From positions 1 through 21,962 of the forward strand of contig JAAZAC010000214.1 of the NCBI GenBank assembly GCA_012514545.1: DNA of 21,962 nt, read 5' to 3'. This DNA comes from Actinomycetales bacterium. Lineage in GTDB: Bacteria > Actinomycetota > Actinomycetes > Actinomycetales > Cellulomonadaceae. The notes under the pieces are model-generated. The model had not been told where the DNA came from and ran no database searches. It worked only from the letters and a program-made list of their open reading frames with translations. Made by a program: the position numbers and the translations under genes. This document shows, in pieces, positions 1-6,983 of the stretch. Each line of letters begins with the position of its first letter. Positions within the stretch are counted from its first letter, which is position 1.

Positions 1-1003
1 GCACGTCGCGCGCGGCCGCCTCGAGCAGCCGGTTCGCGCCCGGGTCGTTCTCGACGGGCGGCACGCCGCGCAGGTGCTGGACCTCGACCTGCACCCGGTA
101 CGGCGCGACGACGTGCTCGACCGCCTCGCGGAGCACCGCGCCCGCCTCCTCCCACGCGCGCGGCTCGAGGCAGCGCAGCGTGCCGCGCACCGTGCCCGTC
201 GTCGGGATCGCGTTGCCGGCCGTGCCGGCGTGCACCTGCCCCCACGTGAGGTTGACCCCCGCGCGCGGGTCGAGGCGCCGCCCCAGCACCGCCGGGACCT
301 GCGTGATGACCTGCCCCAGCGCGAACACGACGTCCCCGGTCAGGTGGGGGCGCGACGTGTGCCCGCCCTCCGCCGAGAGGGTCACCGTCACCGGGTCCGA
401 GGCCGCCGTGATCGGCCCCGGCCGCGTGCCCACGCGCCCGACGTCGAGCCGCGGGTCGCAGTGCAGCGCGAAGACCTGCGCGACGCCGTCCATCGCCCCC
501 GCCTCGACGGCCGCGACCGCTCCCCCGGGCTGGACCTCCTCGGCCGCCTGGAACAGGAGGCGGACGCCCGCGGCGAGCACGTCGGGCGTCTCGCGCGCGA
601 GGTCCGCGAGCGCGAGGCCGGCGCCGAGCACCACGGCCGTGTGCACGTCGTGGCCGCACGCGTGCGAGACGCCCGGGACCGTCGAGGCCCACGGCTCGCC
701 GCAGGTGTCCGGCACCGGCAGCGCGTCGAGGTCCGCGCGGAGCGCGACCCGGCGCCGGCCGCTCTCGACGGGGCCGGGGCCGATGTCGCACACCAGCCCC
801 GTGCCCGGCAGCAGCCGCGGCCGCAGCCCGGCCGCGCGCAGGCGCTCCGCGACGACGTCGGTCGTGCGCCGCTCCGTGTGCGCGATCTCCGGGTGCGCGT
901 GCAGGTCCCGGCGCAGCGCGACGAGCTCGTCCGCCCGCGCGGCGACCGCCGCGCGGATGCGCTCGACGACGACGTCGTCGCTGGCCTGGGCCGTGCCGTC
1001 CAC
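1..1003 (-). CDS. M20 family amidohydrolase/peptidase, 3' end cut by window edge
   Basis: Metal-dependent hydrolase of the M20D type (amino-acid or N-acyl amide amidohydrolases such as hippurate hydrolase-like enzymes); the substrate cannot be told from sequence. About 334 codons are visible and the C-terminus lies beyond position 1; the family is usually near 390-440 residues. The early motif LRRDLHAHPE is typical of the family. The metal site is seen as SHACGHDVH with Cys116 and His118, followed by the catalytic Glu-Glu pair in LFQAAEEVQPGGA, and a further His in FALHCDP. I chose the GTG at 1003-1001 because a -10-like TACGCT sits exactly 6 nt upstream, which fits a leaderless mRNA, and because the conserved N-terminus begins a few residues later. 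It lies 32 nt downstream of the guanylyltransferase gene on the same strand. A role in recycling amides is possible but not shown. Confidence 0.88.
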   Translation of the reverse strand, partial: MDGTAQASDDVVVERIRAAVAARADELVALRRDLHAHPEIAHTERRTTDVVAERLRAAGLRPRLLPGTGLVCDIGPGPVESGRRRVALRADLDALPVPDTCGEPWASTVPGVSHACGHDVHTAVVLGAGLALADLARETPDVLAAGVRLLFQAAEEVQPGGAVAAVEAGAMDGVAQVFALHCDPRLDVGRVGTRPGPITAASDPVTVTLSAEGGHTSRPHLTGDVVFALGQVITQVPAVLGRRLDPRAGVNLTWGQVHAGTAGNAIPTTGTVRGTLRCLEPRAWEEAGAVLREAVEHVVAPYRVQVEVQHLRGVPPVENDPGANRLLEAAARDV

Positions 1004-1009
1004 CCGCCG

Positions 1010-1039
1010 AGCGTAGCCGGGCCGGTCCGGGCGGGTCAG
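1010..1039 (-). promoter_or_regulatory. Putative leaderless promoter of the M20 amidohydrolase
   Basis: Read on the minus strand, CTGACC (1039-1034) resembles a -35 box, followed by an 18-nt spacer and TACGCT (1015-1010) as -10. The -10 ends 6 nt before the GTG start, so transcription would begin at or next to the start codon. The -35 overlaps the stop codon of the upstream guanylyltransferase gene. Prediction from spacing only. Confidence 0.45.
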
Positions 1040-2151
1040 AGCAGGTCCGGGCGCCGCTCGCGCACGGCCTCGACGACGGCCCGCACCTCCTGGGCGTGCG
1101 CGCGGTCGGTGACGAGGACCGCGTCCGGGGTGTCGACGACGACGACGTCGGGCAGGCCGAGCACGGCGACCAGCCGCCCGCCACCGGGCACGACCGTGGC
1201 GCCCGCCGCCCGCAGCGCCACGACGAGGTCGGGGTCCCCGAGGGCGCGCACGCCGTCGGCGTCGGCCGGCAGCAGGCCGGCGAGCGAGGCGACGTCGCCG
1301 ACGTCGTCCCAGGCGAACCGCGCGGGCACGACGGCGACGCCCCCCTCCGCGGCGACCGGCTCCGCGATCGCGTGGTCGATCGCGATCCGCGGCAGGCCGG
1401 GCCACACGCGCGACAGCACCTCGGCGCGGCGCGGGGTGTCCCACGCCGCGGCGACCTCGCGCAGCCCGTCGTGCAGCGCGGGGTGCAGGCGGGCGAGGTG
1501 GCCGAGCAGCACCTCCGCGCGGGCCACGAACATCCCCGCGTTCCACGTGTACTCGCCCGTGGCGAGGTACGCGGCCGCGGTCGCCGCGTCGGGCTTCTCG
1601 GTGAACCCCGCGGCGCGCCGCGCGTCGGGCGCGTCCGGCAGGCCGAGGGGCTCCCCCGAGCGGACGTAGCCGAACGCCGTCGACGGGCCCGTGGCCGCGA
1701 TGCCCACCGTGGTCACGTAGCCCGTGCGCGCCGCCGCCACGGCCTGCGCCACGGCGTCGGCGAACCCCTCGCCCGTGATGACGTGGTCCGCCGCGAACGA
1801 CCCCACGACGACGTCGCCCTCGCGCTCGGCGAGCACCGCCGTCGCCAGCCCGATGGCGGCCATCGAGTCGCGGGGGGCCGGCTCGAGCAGGAGCGCGTCG
1901 GGCGCGAGGTCGAGCTGGGCGCGGACCGCCGCCGCGTGCGCCTCCCCCGTGACGACGACGACGCCGTCCGGCCCGGCGAGCGGGGCCAGCCGGTCGACGG
2001 TCGCCTGCAGGAGGGTGCGGCCGGTCCCGGTCAGGTCGTGCAGGAACTTCGGGGCGCCCGCGCGCGACAGCGGCCACAGCCGGGTCCCGGCGCCCCCGGC
2101 CGGCACGATCGCGCGGAACGAGGGCAGCGGGGCGGGAGGGCTGTCGGGCAT
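1036..2151 (-). CDS. manC: Mannose-1-phosphate guanylyltransferase
   Basis: Transfers GMP from GTP to mannose-1-phosphate, making GDP-mannose, the donor for cell-envelope mannosides. The 371-residue protein opens with the nucleotidyltransferase signature IVPAGGAGTRLWPLSR (about residues 15-30) and has the sugar-phosphate motif FTEKP and the later YTWNAGMFV motif of this family. Its length equals the short, single-domain form without the C-terminal isomerase domain of bifunctional ManC/AlgA enzymes, so manB-like naming is also used for it. The open frame extends upstream to 2310, but the protein similarity begins at the ATG at 2151; the region above it holds the divergent sdh promoter. A weak -10-like CAGGAT lies 6 nt before this ATG, which would make it leaderless. 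No mannose pathway partner is adjacent, although a membrane glycosyltransferase occurs at 14857-16119. Confidence 0.9.
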   Translation of the reverse strand: MPDSPPAPLPSFRAIVPAGGAGTRLWPLSRAGAPKFLHDLTGTGRTLLQATVDRLAPLAGPDGVVVVTGEAHAAAVRAQLDLAPDALLLEPAPRDSMAAIGLATAVLAEREGDVVVGSFAADHVITGEGFADAVAQAVAAARTGYVTTVGIAATGPSTAFGYVRSGEPLGLPDAPDARRAAGFTEKPDAATAAAYLATGEYTWNAGMFVARAEVLLGHLARLHPALHDGLREVAAAWDTPRRAEVLSRVWPGLPRIAIDHAIAEPVAAEGGVAVVPARFAWDDVGDVASLAGLLPADADGVRALGDPDLVVALRAAGATVVPGGGRLVAVLGLPDVVVVDTPDAVLVTDRAHAQEVRAVVEAVRERRPDLL

Positions 2152-2183
2152 GGCGCCATCCTGCCAGCGGCGCCCCCCGCGGA

Positions 2184-2199
2184 CGTGATCCGCGTCACG
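2184..2199. promoter_or_regulatory. CRP/GlxR-like operator upstream of sdhCDAB
   Basis: CGTGATCCGCGTCACG is a perfect dyad, CGTGA-N6-TCACG, matching the core GTGA-N6-TCAC of CRP-family sites (consensus TGTGA-N6-TCACA). Its centre, 2191.5, is about 41.5 nt before the start point expected from the -10 at 2221-2226, the classical class II position overlapping the -35. GlxR, the actinobacterial CRP homologue, is known to act on sdh in Corynebacterium; its action here is inferred. The site also lies just upstream of the divergent manC start. Confidence 0.6.
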
Positions 2200-2220
2200 G
2201 CCGACGCCCGCCGGACGTCG

Positions 2221-2226
2221 TAGAGT
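2221..2226 (+). promoter_or_regulatory. Putative -10 box of the sdh operon
   Basis: TAGAGT fits the actinobacterial -10 form TANNNT. The expected transcription start is near 2233, leaving a leader of about 65 nt before the GTG of sdhC, which is preceded by GGAGGGG at 2287-2293. No good -35 is visible at the usual distance, in keeping with a promoter that depends on an activator at 2184-2199. Confidence 0.5.
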
Positions 2227-2297
2227 GACGCCTGTATCTCGACATCGAGGGATCGGCGCCGACGCCGATCGACAGGGTCGTCGAACGGAGGGGTGCA

Positions 2298-2678
2298 GTG
2301 CCCGAGGCACCGGCCGGCACGCTGTACCGCGGGCGCGAGGGCATGTGGTCCTGGCTCGCGCACCGCGTGACCGGCTTCGGCATCTTCTTCTTCCTGCTCG
2401 TGCACGTGCTCGACACGGCGCTCGTCCGGGTCTCGCCCGAGGCGTACAACGCCGTCATCGGCACCTACAAGAACCCGATCATGGGCCTCGGTGAGGCGGC
2501 CCTCGTCGCGGCGATCGTCTACCACGCCTTCAACGGCATCCGCGTGACGCTCGTGGACTTCTGGTCCGAGGGCCCGCGGTACCACCGGGTCATGCTGTGG
2601 ATCGTCGTCGGGCTGTGGGTCGTGACCATGGCGTTCTTCCTGCCGCGCCACCTCGGCAACGTCTTCGGGGGGCACTGA
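2298..2678 (+). CDS. sdhC: Succinate dehydrogenase cytochrome b subunit SdhC
   Basis: Membrane anchor subunit of complex II; with SdhD it binds heme b and the quinone and holds the SdhAB catalytic dimer on the inner face of the membrane. The 126-residue protein has three hydrophobic segments (about residues 26-45, 62-80 and 97-116). The family's HRVTG motif lies just before helix 1, and His36 (LVHVLD) and His76 (VYHAFNG) are the likely heme-ligand candidates. The GTG at 2298 is chosen because GGAGGGG lies 4 nt upstream and the protein begins with the common PEAPAGTLYRGREGMWSW start seen in actinobacterial SdhC. It is the first gene of sdhCDAB; its TGA overlaps the sdhD ATG by one base (TGATG), so the two anchors should be translationally coupled. 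Confidence 0.95.
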   Translation: MPEAPAGTLYRGREGMWSWLAHRVTGFGIFFFLLVHVLDTALVRVSPEAYNAVIGTYKNPIMGLGEAALVAAIVYHAFNGIRVTLVDFWSEGPRYHRVMLWIVVGLWVVTMAFFLPRHLGNVFGGH

Positions 2679-3136
2679 TGGCCGAGACGACCCCGCTCGT
2701 GATCGAGGCCCCGCGCACGCCCGCGCGCCGGCGCACCACGACCCGCACGAACTACGAGCTGTACGGCTGGGTGTTCATGCGCGCGTCCGGCGTCGTGCTC
2801 GTCGTGCTGATCTTCGGGCACCTTTTCCTCAACCTCATCGACGGCGACGGCATCAGCGCCATCGACTTCGGCTTCGTGGCCGGCAAGTGGGCGTCCCCCC
2901 TGTGGCAGGTGTGGGACCTGCTGATGCTCTGGCTCGCGATGATCCACGGCACCAACGGCGTCCGGACGATCATCAACGACTACGCCGAGCGCACCGGCAC
3001 CCGGGTCGTGCTCAAGAGCGCGCTGTACCTGGCGTTCACCGTCGTCGTGGTGCTCGGCACGCTCGTGATCTTCACCTTCGACCCCTGCCCCGCGGGCGCG
3101 GCGGCCGACCTCCTGCCGTCCTTCTGCCCCCGCTAG
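2678..3136 (+). CDS. sdhD: Succinate dehydrogenase hydrophobic membrane anchor SdhD
   Basis: Second membrane anchor of complex II, 152 residues. After an Arg/Thr-rich cytoplasmic tail (residues 12-24) come three transmembrane segments, about 33-53, 73-92 and 113-133. His48 (FGHLF) and His90 (MIHGTNG) lie in helices 1 and 2, where heme and quinone contacts are found in this family; the MIHGTNGVR motif is typical of actinobacterial SdhD. The ATG at 2678 overlaps the sdhC stop codon by one base; a longer in-frame opening upstream lies wholly inside sdhC and is not credible. A 55-nt gap with its own ribosome site separates it from sdhA. The two-anchor arrangement, rather than a single five-helix SdhC, points to the E. 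coli/mitochondria-like layout. Confidence 0.93.
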   Translation: MAETTPLVIEAPRTPARRRTTTRTNYELYGWVFMRASGVVLVVLIFGHLFLNLIDGDGISAIDFGFVAGKWASPLWQVWDLLMLWLAMIHGTNGVRTIINDYAERTGTRVVLKSALYLAFTVVVVLGTLVIFTFDPCPAGAAADLLPSFCPR

Positions 3137-3203
3137 GCCCGGCCGACCGACCCCCGAGCTCGTCACCCGACCCGCTCCCCGACCACGGAGGATGAACGTC
3201 CCG

Positions 3204-5000
3204 ATGCAGACCCACCAGTACGACGTCGTCATCGTCGGGGCCGGGGGGGCGGGTATGCGGGCGGCCCTCGAGGCGTCCACCCGCGCGCGGACCGCCGTCC
3301 TGAGCAAGCTCTACCCCACCCGGTCCCACACCGGCGCGGCGCAGGGCGGCATGTGCGCGGCCCTCGGCAACGTCGAGGAGGACAGCTGGGAGTGGCACAC
3401 CTTCGACACGGTCAAGGGCGGGGACTACCTCGTCGACCAGGACGCCGCCGAGATCATGGCCAAGGAGGCCATCGAGGCGGTGCTCGACCTCGAGCACATG
3501 GGCCTGCCGTTCAACCGCACGCCCGACGGCAAGATCGACCAGCGCCGGTTCGGCGGGCACACCCGCAACCACGGCGAGGCGGCCGTGCGCCGGGCCTGCT
3601 ACGCGGCCGACCGCACCGGCCACATGATCCTGCAGACCCTCTACCAGCAGTGCGTGAAGAACGAGGTCGCCTTCTTCAACGAGGTGTACGCCCTCGACCT
3701 GCTCCTCACCCACGACCTGCTGGCCGGCGACGTGCCCGACGACGAGGAGGTGCGCGTCACCGGCGTCGTCGCCCACGACCTCACGACCGGCGAGCGCCAC
3801 CTCTTCCGCGCCAAGGCCGTCATCCTCGCGACCGGCGGCGCCGGGAAGATCTACAAGACGACGTCGAACGCGCACACCCTCACCGGCGACGGCATGGCGC
3901 TCGCGTTCCGCAAGGGCATCCCGCTCGAGGACATGGAGTTCTTCCAGTTCCACCCGACGGGCCTGGCCGGCCTGGGCATCCTGCTCTCGGAGGCGGCCCG
4001 CGGCGAGGGCGGCATCCTGCGCAACAGCACCGGCGAGCGCTTCATGGAGCGGTACGCCCCCACGATCAAGGACCTCGCGCCGCGCGACATGGTCGCCCGC
4101 GCGATGGCGAACGAGGTGCGCGAGGGCCGCGGCTGCGGGCCGAACAAGGACTACGTGCTGCTCGACCTCACGCACCTCGAGCCCGCGCACATCGACGCCA
4201 AGCTGCCGGACATCACCGAGTTCGCGCGGACCTACCTCGGCGTGGAGCCGTACACCGAGCCCGTGCCCGTCTACCCGACGGCGCACTACGCCATGGGCGG
4301 CGTGCCCACCACCGTCCGGGGCGAGGTCCTGCGCAGCAACACGGCCGTCGTCGGCGGCCTGTACGCGGCCGGCGAGGTCGCGTGCGTGTCCGTGCACGGC
4401 GCGAACCGGCTCGGCACGAACTCGCTGCTCGACATCAACGTGTTCGGCAAGCGGGCGGGCGTCGCGGCGGCCGAGTACAGCGCCGCCGTCGACCTGCTCG
4501 AGCCGGCCGGGCCGGACGGCGGGGAGGGAGCGCCGGACGCCGCCGTCGGCGAGCTCCTCGACCGGCTCCTCGCCGGCTCGGGCGGCGAGCGCGTGGCCAC
4601 CCTGCGCCGCGAGCTGCAGGAGAGCATGGACGCGGGCGCGCAGGTCTTCCGCACGGCCGAGTCGCTGACGCGGACCCTCGAGACCATCCGGGAGCTCAAG
4701 GCGCGCTACGCGGACGTCACCGTCCACGACAAGAGCCGCACGTTCAACACCGACCTCATGGAGGCCGTCGAGCTCGGGTTCCTCCTCGACCTCGCGGAGG
4801 TCGTCGTGGTCGGCGCGCTCGCGCGCGAGGAGTCGCGCGGCGGGCACTTCCGCGAGGACTTCCCCCAGCGCGACGACGCGAACTTCCTCAAGCACACGAT
4901 GGCGTACCTGCGGCGGGCGCCCGACGGCGGCACGCGCATCGAGCTCGGCAGCAAGCCGGTGACCATCACCCGGTACACCCCCATGGAGCGGAAGTACTGA
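3204..5000 (+). CDS. sdhA: Succinate dehydrogenase flavoprotein subunit SdhA
   Basis: Catalytic subunit oxidising succinate to fumarate in the TCA cycle and respiratory chain. The 598-residue protein (from 3204) starts with the dinucleotide-binding motif VVIVGAGGAGMRAALEAS, followed by RSHTGAAQGGM, in which His42 is the expected covalent FAD attachment site. Downstream are the substrate-site motifs FHPTGL, SEAARGEGGILRN and ARDMVARAM, HYAMGGVPT, and the C-terminal FAD motif GLYAAGEVACVSVHGANRLG. Two ATGs compete: 3192 directly abuts GGAGG (3187-3191), leaving no spacer, while 3204 lies 12 nt away and gives the usual MQTHQYDVV start; I prefer 3204. The sdhA stop overlaps the sdhB start by one base (TGATG). 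Confidence 0.95.
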   Translation: MQTHQYDVVIVGAGGAGMRAALEASTRARTAVLSKLYPTRSHTGAAQGGMCAALGNVEEDSWEWHTFDTVKGGDYLVDQDAAEIMAKEAIEAVLDLEHMGLPFNRTPDGKIDQRRFGGHTRNHGEAAVRRACYAADRTGHMILQTLYQQCVKNEVAFFNEVYALDLLLTHDLLAGDVPDDEEVRVTGVVAHDLTTGERHLFRAKAVILATGGAGKIYKTTSNAHTLTGDGMALAFRKGIPLEDMEFFQFHPTGLAGLGILLSEAARGEGGILRNSTGERFMERYAPTIKDLAPRDMVARAMANEVREGRGCGPNKDYVLLDLTHLEPAHIDAKLPDITEFARTYLGVEPYTEPVPVYPTAHYAMGGVPTTVRGEVLRSNTAVVGGLYAAGEVACVSVHGANRLGTNSLLDINVFGKRAGVAAAEYSAAVDLLEPAGPDGGEGAPDAAVGELLDRLLAGSGGERVATLRRELQESMDAGAQVFRTAESLTRTLETIRELKARYADVTVHDKSRTFNTDLMEAVELGFLLDLAEVVVVGALAREESRGGHFREDFPQRDDANFLKHTMAYLRRAPDGGTRIELGSKPVTITRYTPMERKY

Positions 5001-5770
5001 TGACGAACGACACCGCCCCCGAGCCGGCCGCCTCGGCGCAGGCCACGTCCGGCGGCGTCGACGCGTTCGACGTGACGCTGCGGATCCGCCGCTACAACCC
5101 CGAGTCCGGCGACGCGGCGTACTGGGAGGAGTTCACGGTCCGCGCGCTGCGCACCGACCGGGTGCTCGACGCCCTGCACACGATCAAGTGGGAGGTCGAC
5201 GGCTCGCTGACCTTCCGCCGGTCGTGCGCGCACGGCATCTGCGGCTCGGACGCCATGCGGATCAACGGCCGCAACCGGCTGGCCTGCAAGGTGCTGCTCA
5301 AGGACCTCGACCCGAGCCGGCCGATCACGATCGAGCCCATCAAGGGCCTGCCGGTGGTCAAGGACCTCGTGGTCGACATGGAGCCGTTCTTCGCGTCCTA
5401 CCGCGAGATCATGCCGTTCCTCATCACGGGCCCGAACGTGCCGACGGCGGAGCGGCGCCAGTCCCCCGCGGAGCGCGCCCGGTACGACGACACCACGAAG
5501 TGCATCCTCTGCGCGGCGTGCACCTCGTCGTGCCCGGTGTTCTGGACCGACGGGCAGTACTTCGGCCCGGCCGCCATCGTCAACGCGCACCGGTTCATCT
5601 TCGACAGCCGGGACGAGGGCGCCGCCCAGCGCCTCGAGATCCTCAACGACCGCGAGGGCGTGTGGCGCTGCCGCACGATCTTCAACTGCACGGAGGCCTG
5701 CCCGCGCGGCATCGAGGTGACGAAGGCGATCCAGGAGGTCAAGCGCGCGATGATCACGCGCGCCGTCTGA
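5000..5770 (+). CDS. sdhB: Succinate dehydrogenase iron-sulfur subunit SdhB
   Basis: Carries electrons from FAD in SdhA through [2Fe-2S], [4Fe-4S] and [3Fe-4S] clusters to quinone. The 256-residue protein shows the [2Fe-2S] site SCAHGICGSDAM with a later Cys in NRLACKV, then CILCAACTSSCP for the [4Fe-4S] cluster and CRTIFNCTEACPRGI completing the second and third clusters. At the third ligand position of the [2Fe-2S] site there is Asp (GSD) instead of Cys, as in E. coli SdhB, so this is not a defect. An Ala/Thr-rich 20-residue N-terminal tail precedes the conserved domain. The ATG overlaps the sdhA TGA. It is the last gene of the operon: a pyrimidine-rich stretch follows, then the palindrome at 5808-5847, 37 nt after the stop. 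Confidence 0.96.
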   Translation: MTNDTAPEPAASAQATSGGVDAFDVTLRIRRYNPESGDAAYWEEFTVRALRTDRVLDALHTIKWEVDGSLTFRRSCAHGICGSDAMRINGRNRLACKVLLKDLDPSRPITIEPIKGLPVVKDLVVDMEPFFASYREIMPFLITGPNVPTAERRQSPAERARYDDTTKCILCAACTSSCPVFWTDGQYFGPAAIVNAHRFIFDSRDEGAAQRLEILNDREGVWRCRTIFNCTEACPRGIEVTKAIQEVKRAMITRAV

Positions 5771-5807
5771 GCCTCGTTCCGTCCGGCCGCCCGCCTTCCC
5801 CATCCCT

Positions 5808-5877
5808 CTCAAGTGGAGCGTCGTGGCGCCAGATCGCTCCACTTGAGGCGTCTCGCCGCCACAGCGCTCCACTCGAG
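5808..5877 (-). repeat. Left 70-bp inverted repeat of the DUF559 cassette, with a near-perfect 40-bp palindrome
   Basis: This block pairs with 6984-7053 as an inverted repeat: I count 55 of 70 matching positions with no gap. It contains three copies of a 13-bp motif, CTCRAGTGGAGCG: forward at 5808-5820, reversed at 5835-5847 and reversed at 5865-5877. The first two form perfect 13-bp arms around the self-complementary core TGGCGCCA (5824-5831), making a 40-bp palindrome; the third lies 30 bp from the second, as a tandem unit. The outermost three bases (5805-5807) extend the match to the right copy. The block encodes the last 22 residues and the stop codon of the DUF559 gene. Between two convergent genes, such a hairpin could also end transcription, though no T-run is present. 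Confidence 0.85.
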
Positions 5878-6858
5878 TGGGAGGGCAGCGGCCGACGATG
5901 GCAGCACACGCCAGGTCGCCGTCGTCCGCCGCCGGGCTCGTTCGTAGGCCCTGCCGAGGCGTGCTCGCCAGGCCTCCCGGCCCGCAGGCGTGGCGACGTC
6001 GGGATCAGCCGCCCGCACGACCACGAGACCGAGGTCCTCGATCGCCTCCTCCCGACGCGCATCGCCAGCGCGCCGGATCGCATCGGCGTGGGCTGCGCCG
6101 TCGTACTCGCCGACGACGCCGGCCTCCGGGTCCAGGAGGTCGACCCGCGCCACGAACTCCCCCCGCTGGTCGAGGACGACGGGATTCACGAGCGGCCGAG
6201 GAAAGCCTGCCGCCTGCCAGAGCAGACGGAGGACCGTCTCGCGTGGCGACTCCGCCCCGACGTCGGCCAGCGCCAGGGCACGTCGCGCGCCGGGCACGCC
6301 ACGCCATCGGCGCCTGCGATCCACGACCTCGACGAGCTCACCCACGTCGACGAGCCGGAGCGCCAGCATTCGGTCCAGGGCGACCACCGCGGGGACGAGC
6401 GGCCACAGGCGTGCCAGGTCGAAGGCCGTCCGGACCGGGCTCGTCACGGGGATCCCACGCACCTCCGCCCGCTCGTCCTCCGGCACGACGCTGCGGAACA
6501 CGTGCATCCCCGACCGAGCGCTCACGCGTGTGGAGACCTCGCCGGTGACGAGCACCGGCAGGCGGCGGGGTGGACCGACCACGTCGGGCAACCAGCCGTC
6601 GAAGAGGTCGAGGCATCGGTCGGGGACCGTTTGCTCGTACAGGCGGGCTGCCGCCCAGCCGCCGACGACAGTCCCGCCCGGAGCCGCCGCCGCGGCTACA
6701 GCGATCCGGATGTCCGGGTCGGACGGGTCCAGATCCGCTCGCACGTGTACGTCCCAGCGCACGGCCCGGTAGTCGCCGCGTCGCAGCCGCCAGCGGGACA
6801 GCCCGGCGTCGCGCGCCATGGCCGACGTGAGCACGGCGTCGAGCGGGAGTCCGATCAT
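5809..6858 (-). CDS. Solitary AbiEi-like winged-helix protein with DUF559 endonuclease-like domain
   Basis: Predicted DNA-binding/nuclease protein of 349 residues. Residues 8-40 resemble the AbiEi antitoxin N-terminal helix-turn-helix (ARDAGLSRWRLRRGDYRAVRWDVHVRAD), followed by the AbiEi-like middle region (GGWAAARLY; IPVTSPVRTAFDLAR at 136-150). Residues about 200-300 match the DUF559/Vsr-like fold, with candidate metal ligands Glu207 (SPRET), Asp240 (RVDLLD), Glu251 and Asp253 (GEYDG). No AbiEii toxin gene is next to it, so a toxin-antitoxin role is not supported; actual nuclease activity is unproven. The final 22 residues are two 10-residue repeats, LEWSAVAARR and LKWSDLAPRR, encoded by the left inverted repeat. 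The ATG at 6858 has no clear ribosome site; an in-frame GTG at 6888 is an alternative. By eye its GC and codon use are less extreme than its neighbours, suggesting transfer. Confidence 0.75.
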   Translation of the reverse strand: MIGLPLDAVLTSAMARDAGLSRWRLRRGDYRAVRWDVHVRADLDPSDPDIRIAVAAAAAPGGTVVGGWAAARLYEQTVPDRCLDLFDGWLPDVVGPPRRLPVLVTGEVSTRVSARSGMHVFRSVVPEDERAEVRGIPVTSPVRTAFDLARLWPLVPAVVALDRMLALRLVDVGELVEVVDRRRRWRGVPGARRALALADVGAESPRETVLRLLWQAAGFPRPLVNPVVLDQRGEFVARVDLLDPEAGVVGEYDGAAHADAIRRAGDARREEAIEDLGLVVVRAADPDVATPAGREAWRARLGRAYERARRRTTATWRVLPSSAAALPLEWSAVAARRLKWSDLAPRRST

Positions 6859-6983
6859 GCCGCCGCAGCATGTCGGGACGCCGCGCACGGTGTCGACCGA
6901 CCGGCCTCCGTCTGTGGACCCGCGTCGCGCCCCCGCCCCTGTGCGTACGGCGCGCCGATACCGCACATCCGGGTTGCAACGCG

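Noticed and set aside
2150..2159. ATGGCGCCAT palindrome at the manC start as another copy of the repeat core TGGCGCCA.
   Set aside because: It lacks the flanking AGTGGAGCG arms and is explained by the start codon and a short chance palindrome.
3072..4895. Long open frame on the minus strand opposite sdhA.
   Set aside because: It is the mirror of sdhA codons in GC-rich DNA: composition is dominated by Arg, Val, Glu, His and Ala with no recognisable domain, while sdhA on the other strand is complete.
5226..5262. Apparent missing Cys in the SdhB [2Fe-2S] site.
   Set aside because: Asp at that ligand position also occurs in functional SdhB such as that of E. coli.
5809..6858. Type IV toxin-antitoxin pair.
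   Set aside because: Only the AbiEi-like half is present; the neighbours are sdhB and a 2'-5' RNA ligase family gene, neither being an AbiEii toxin.
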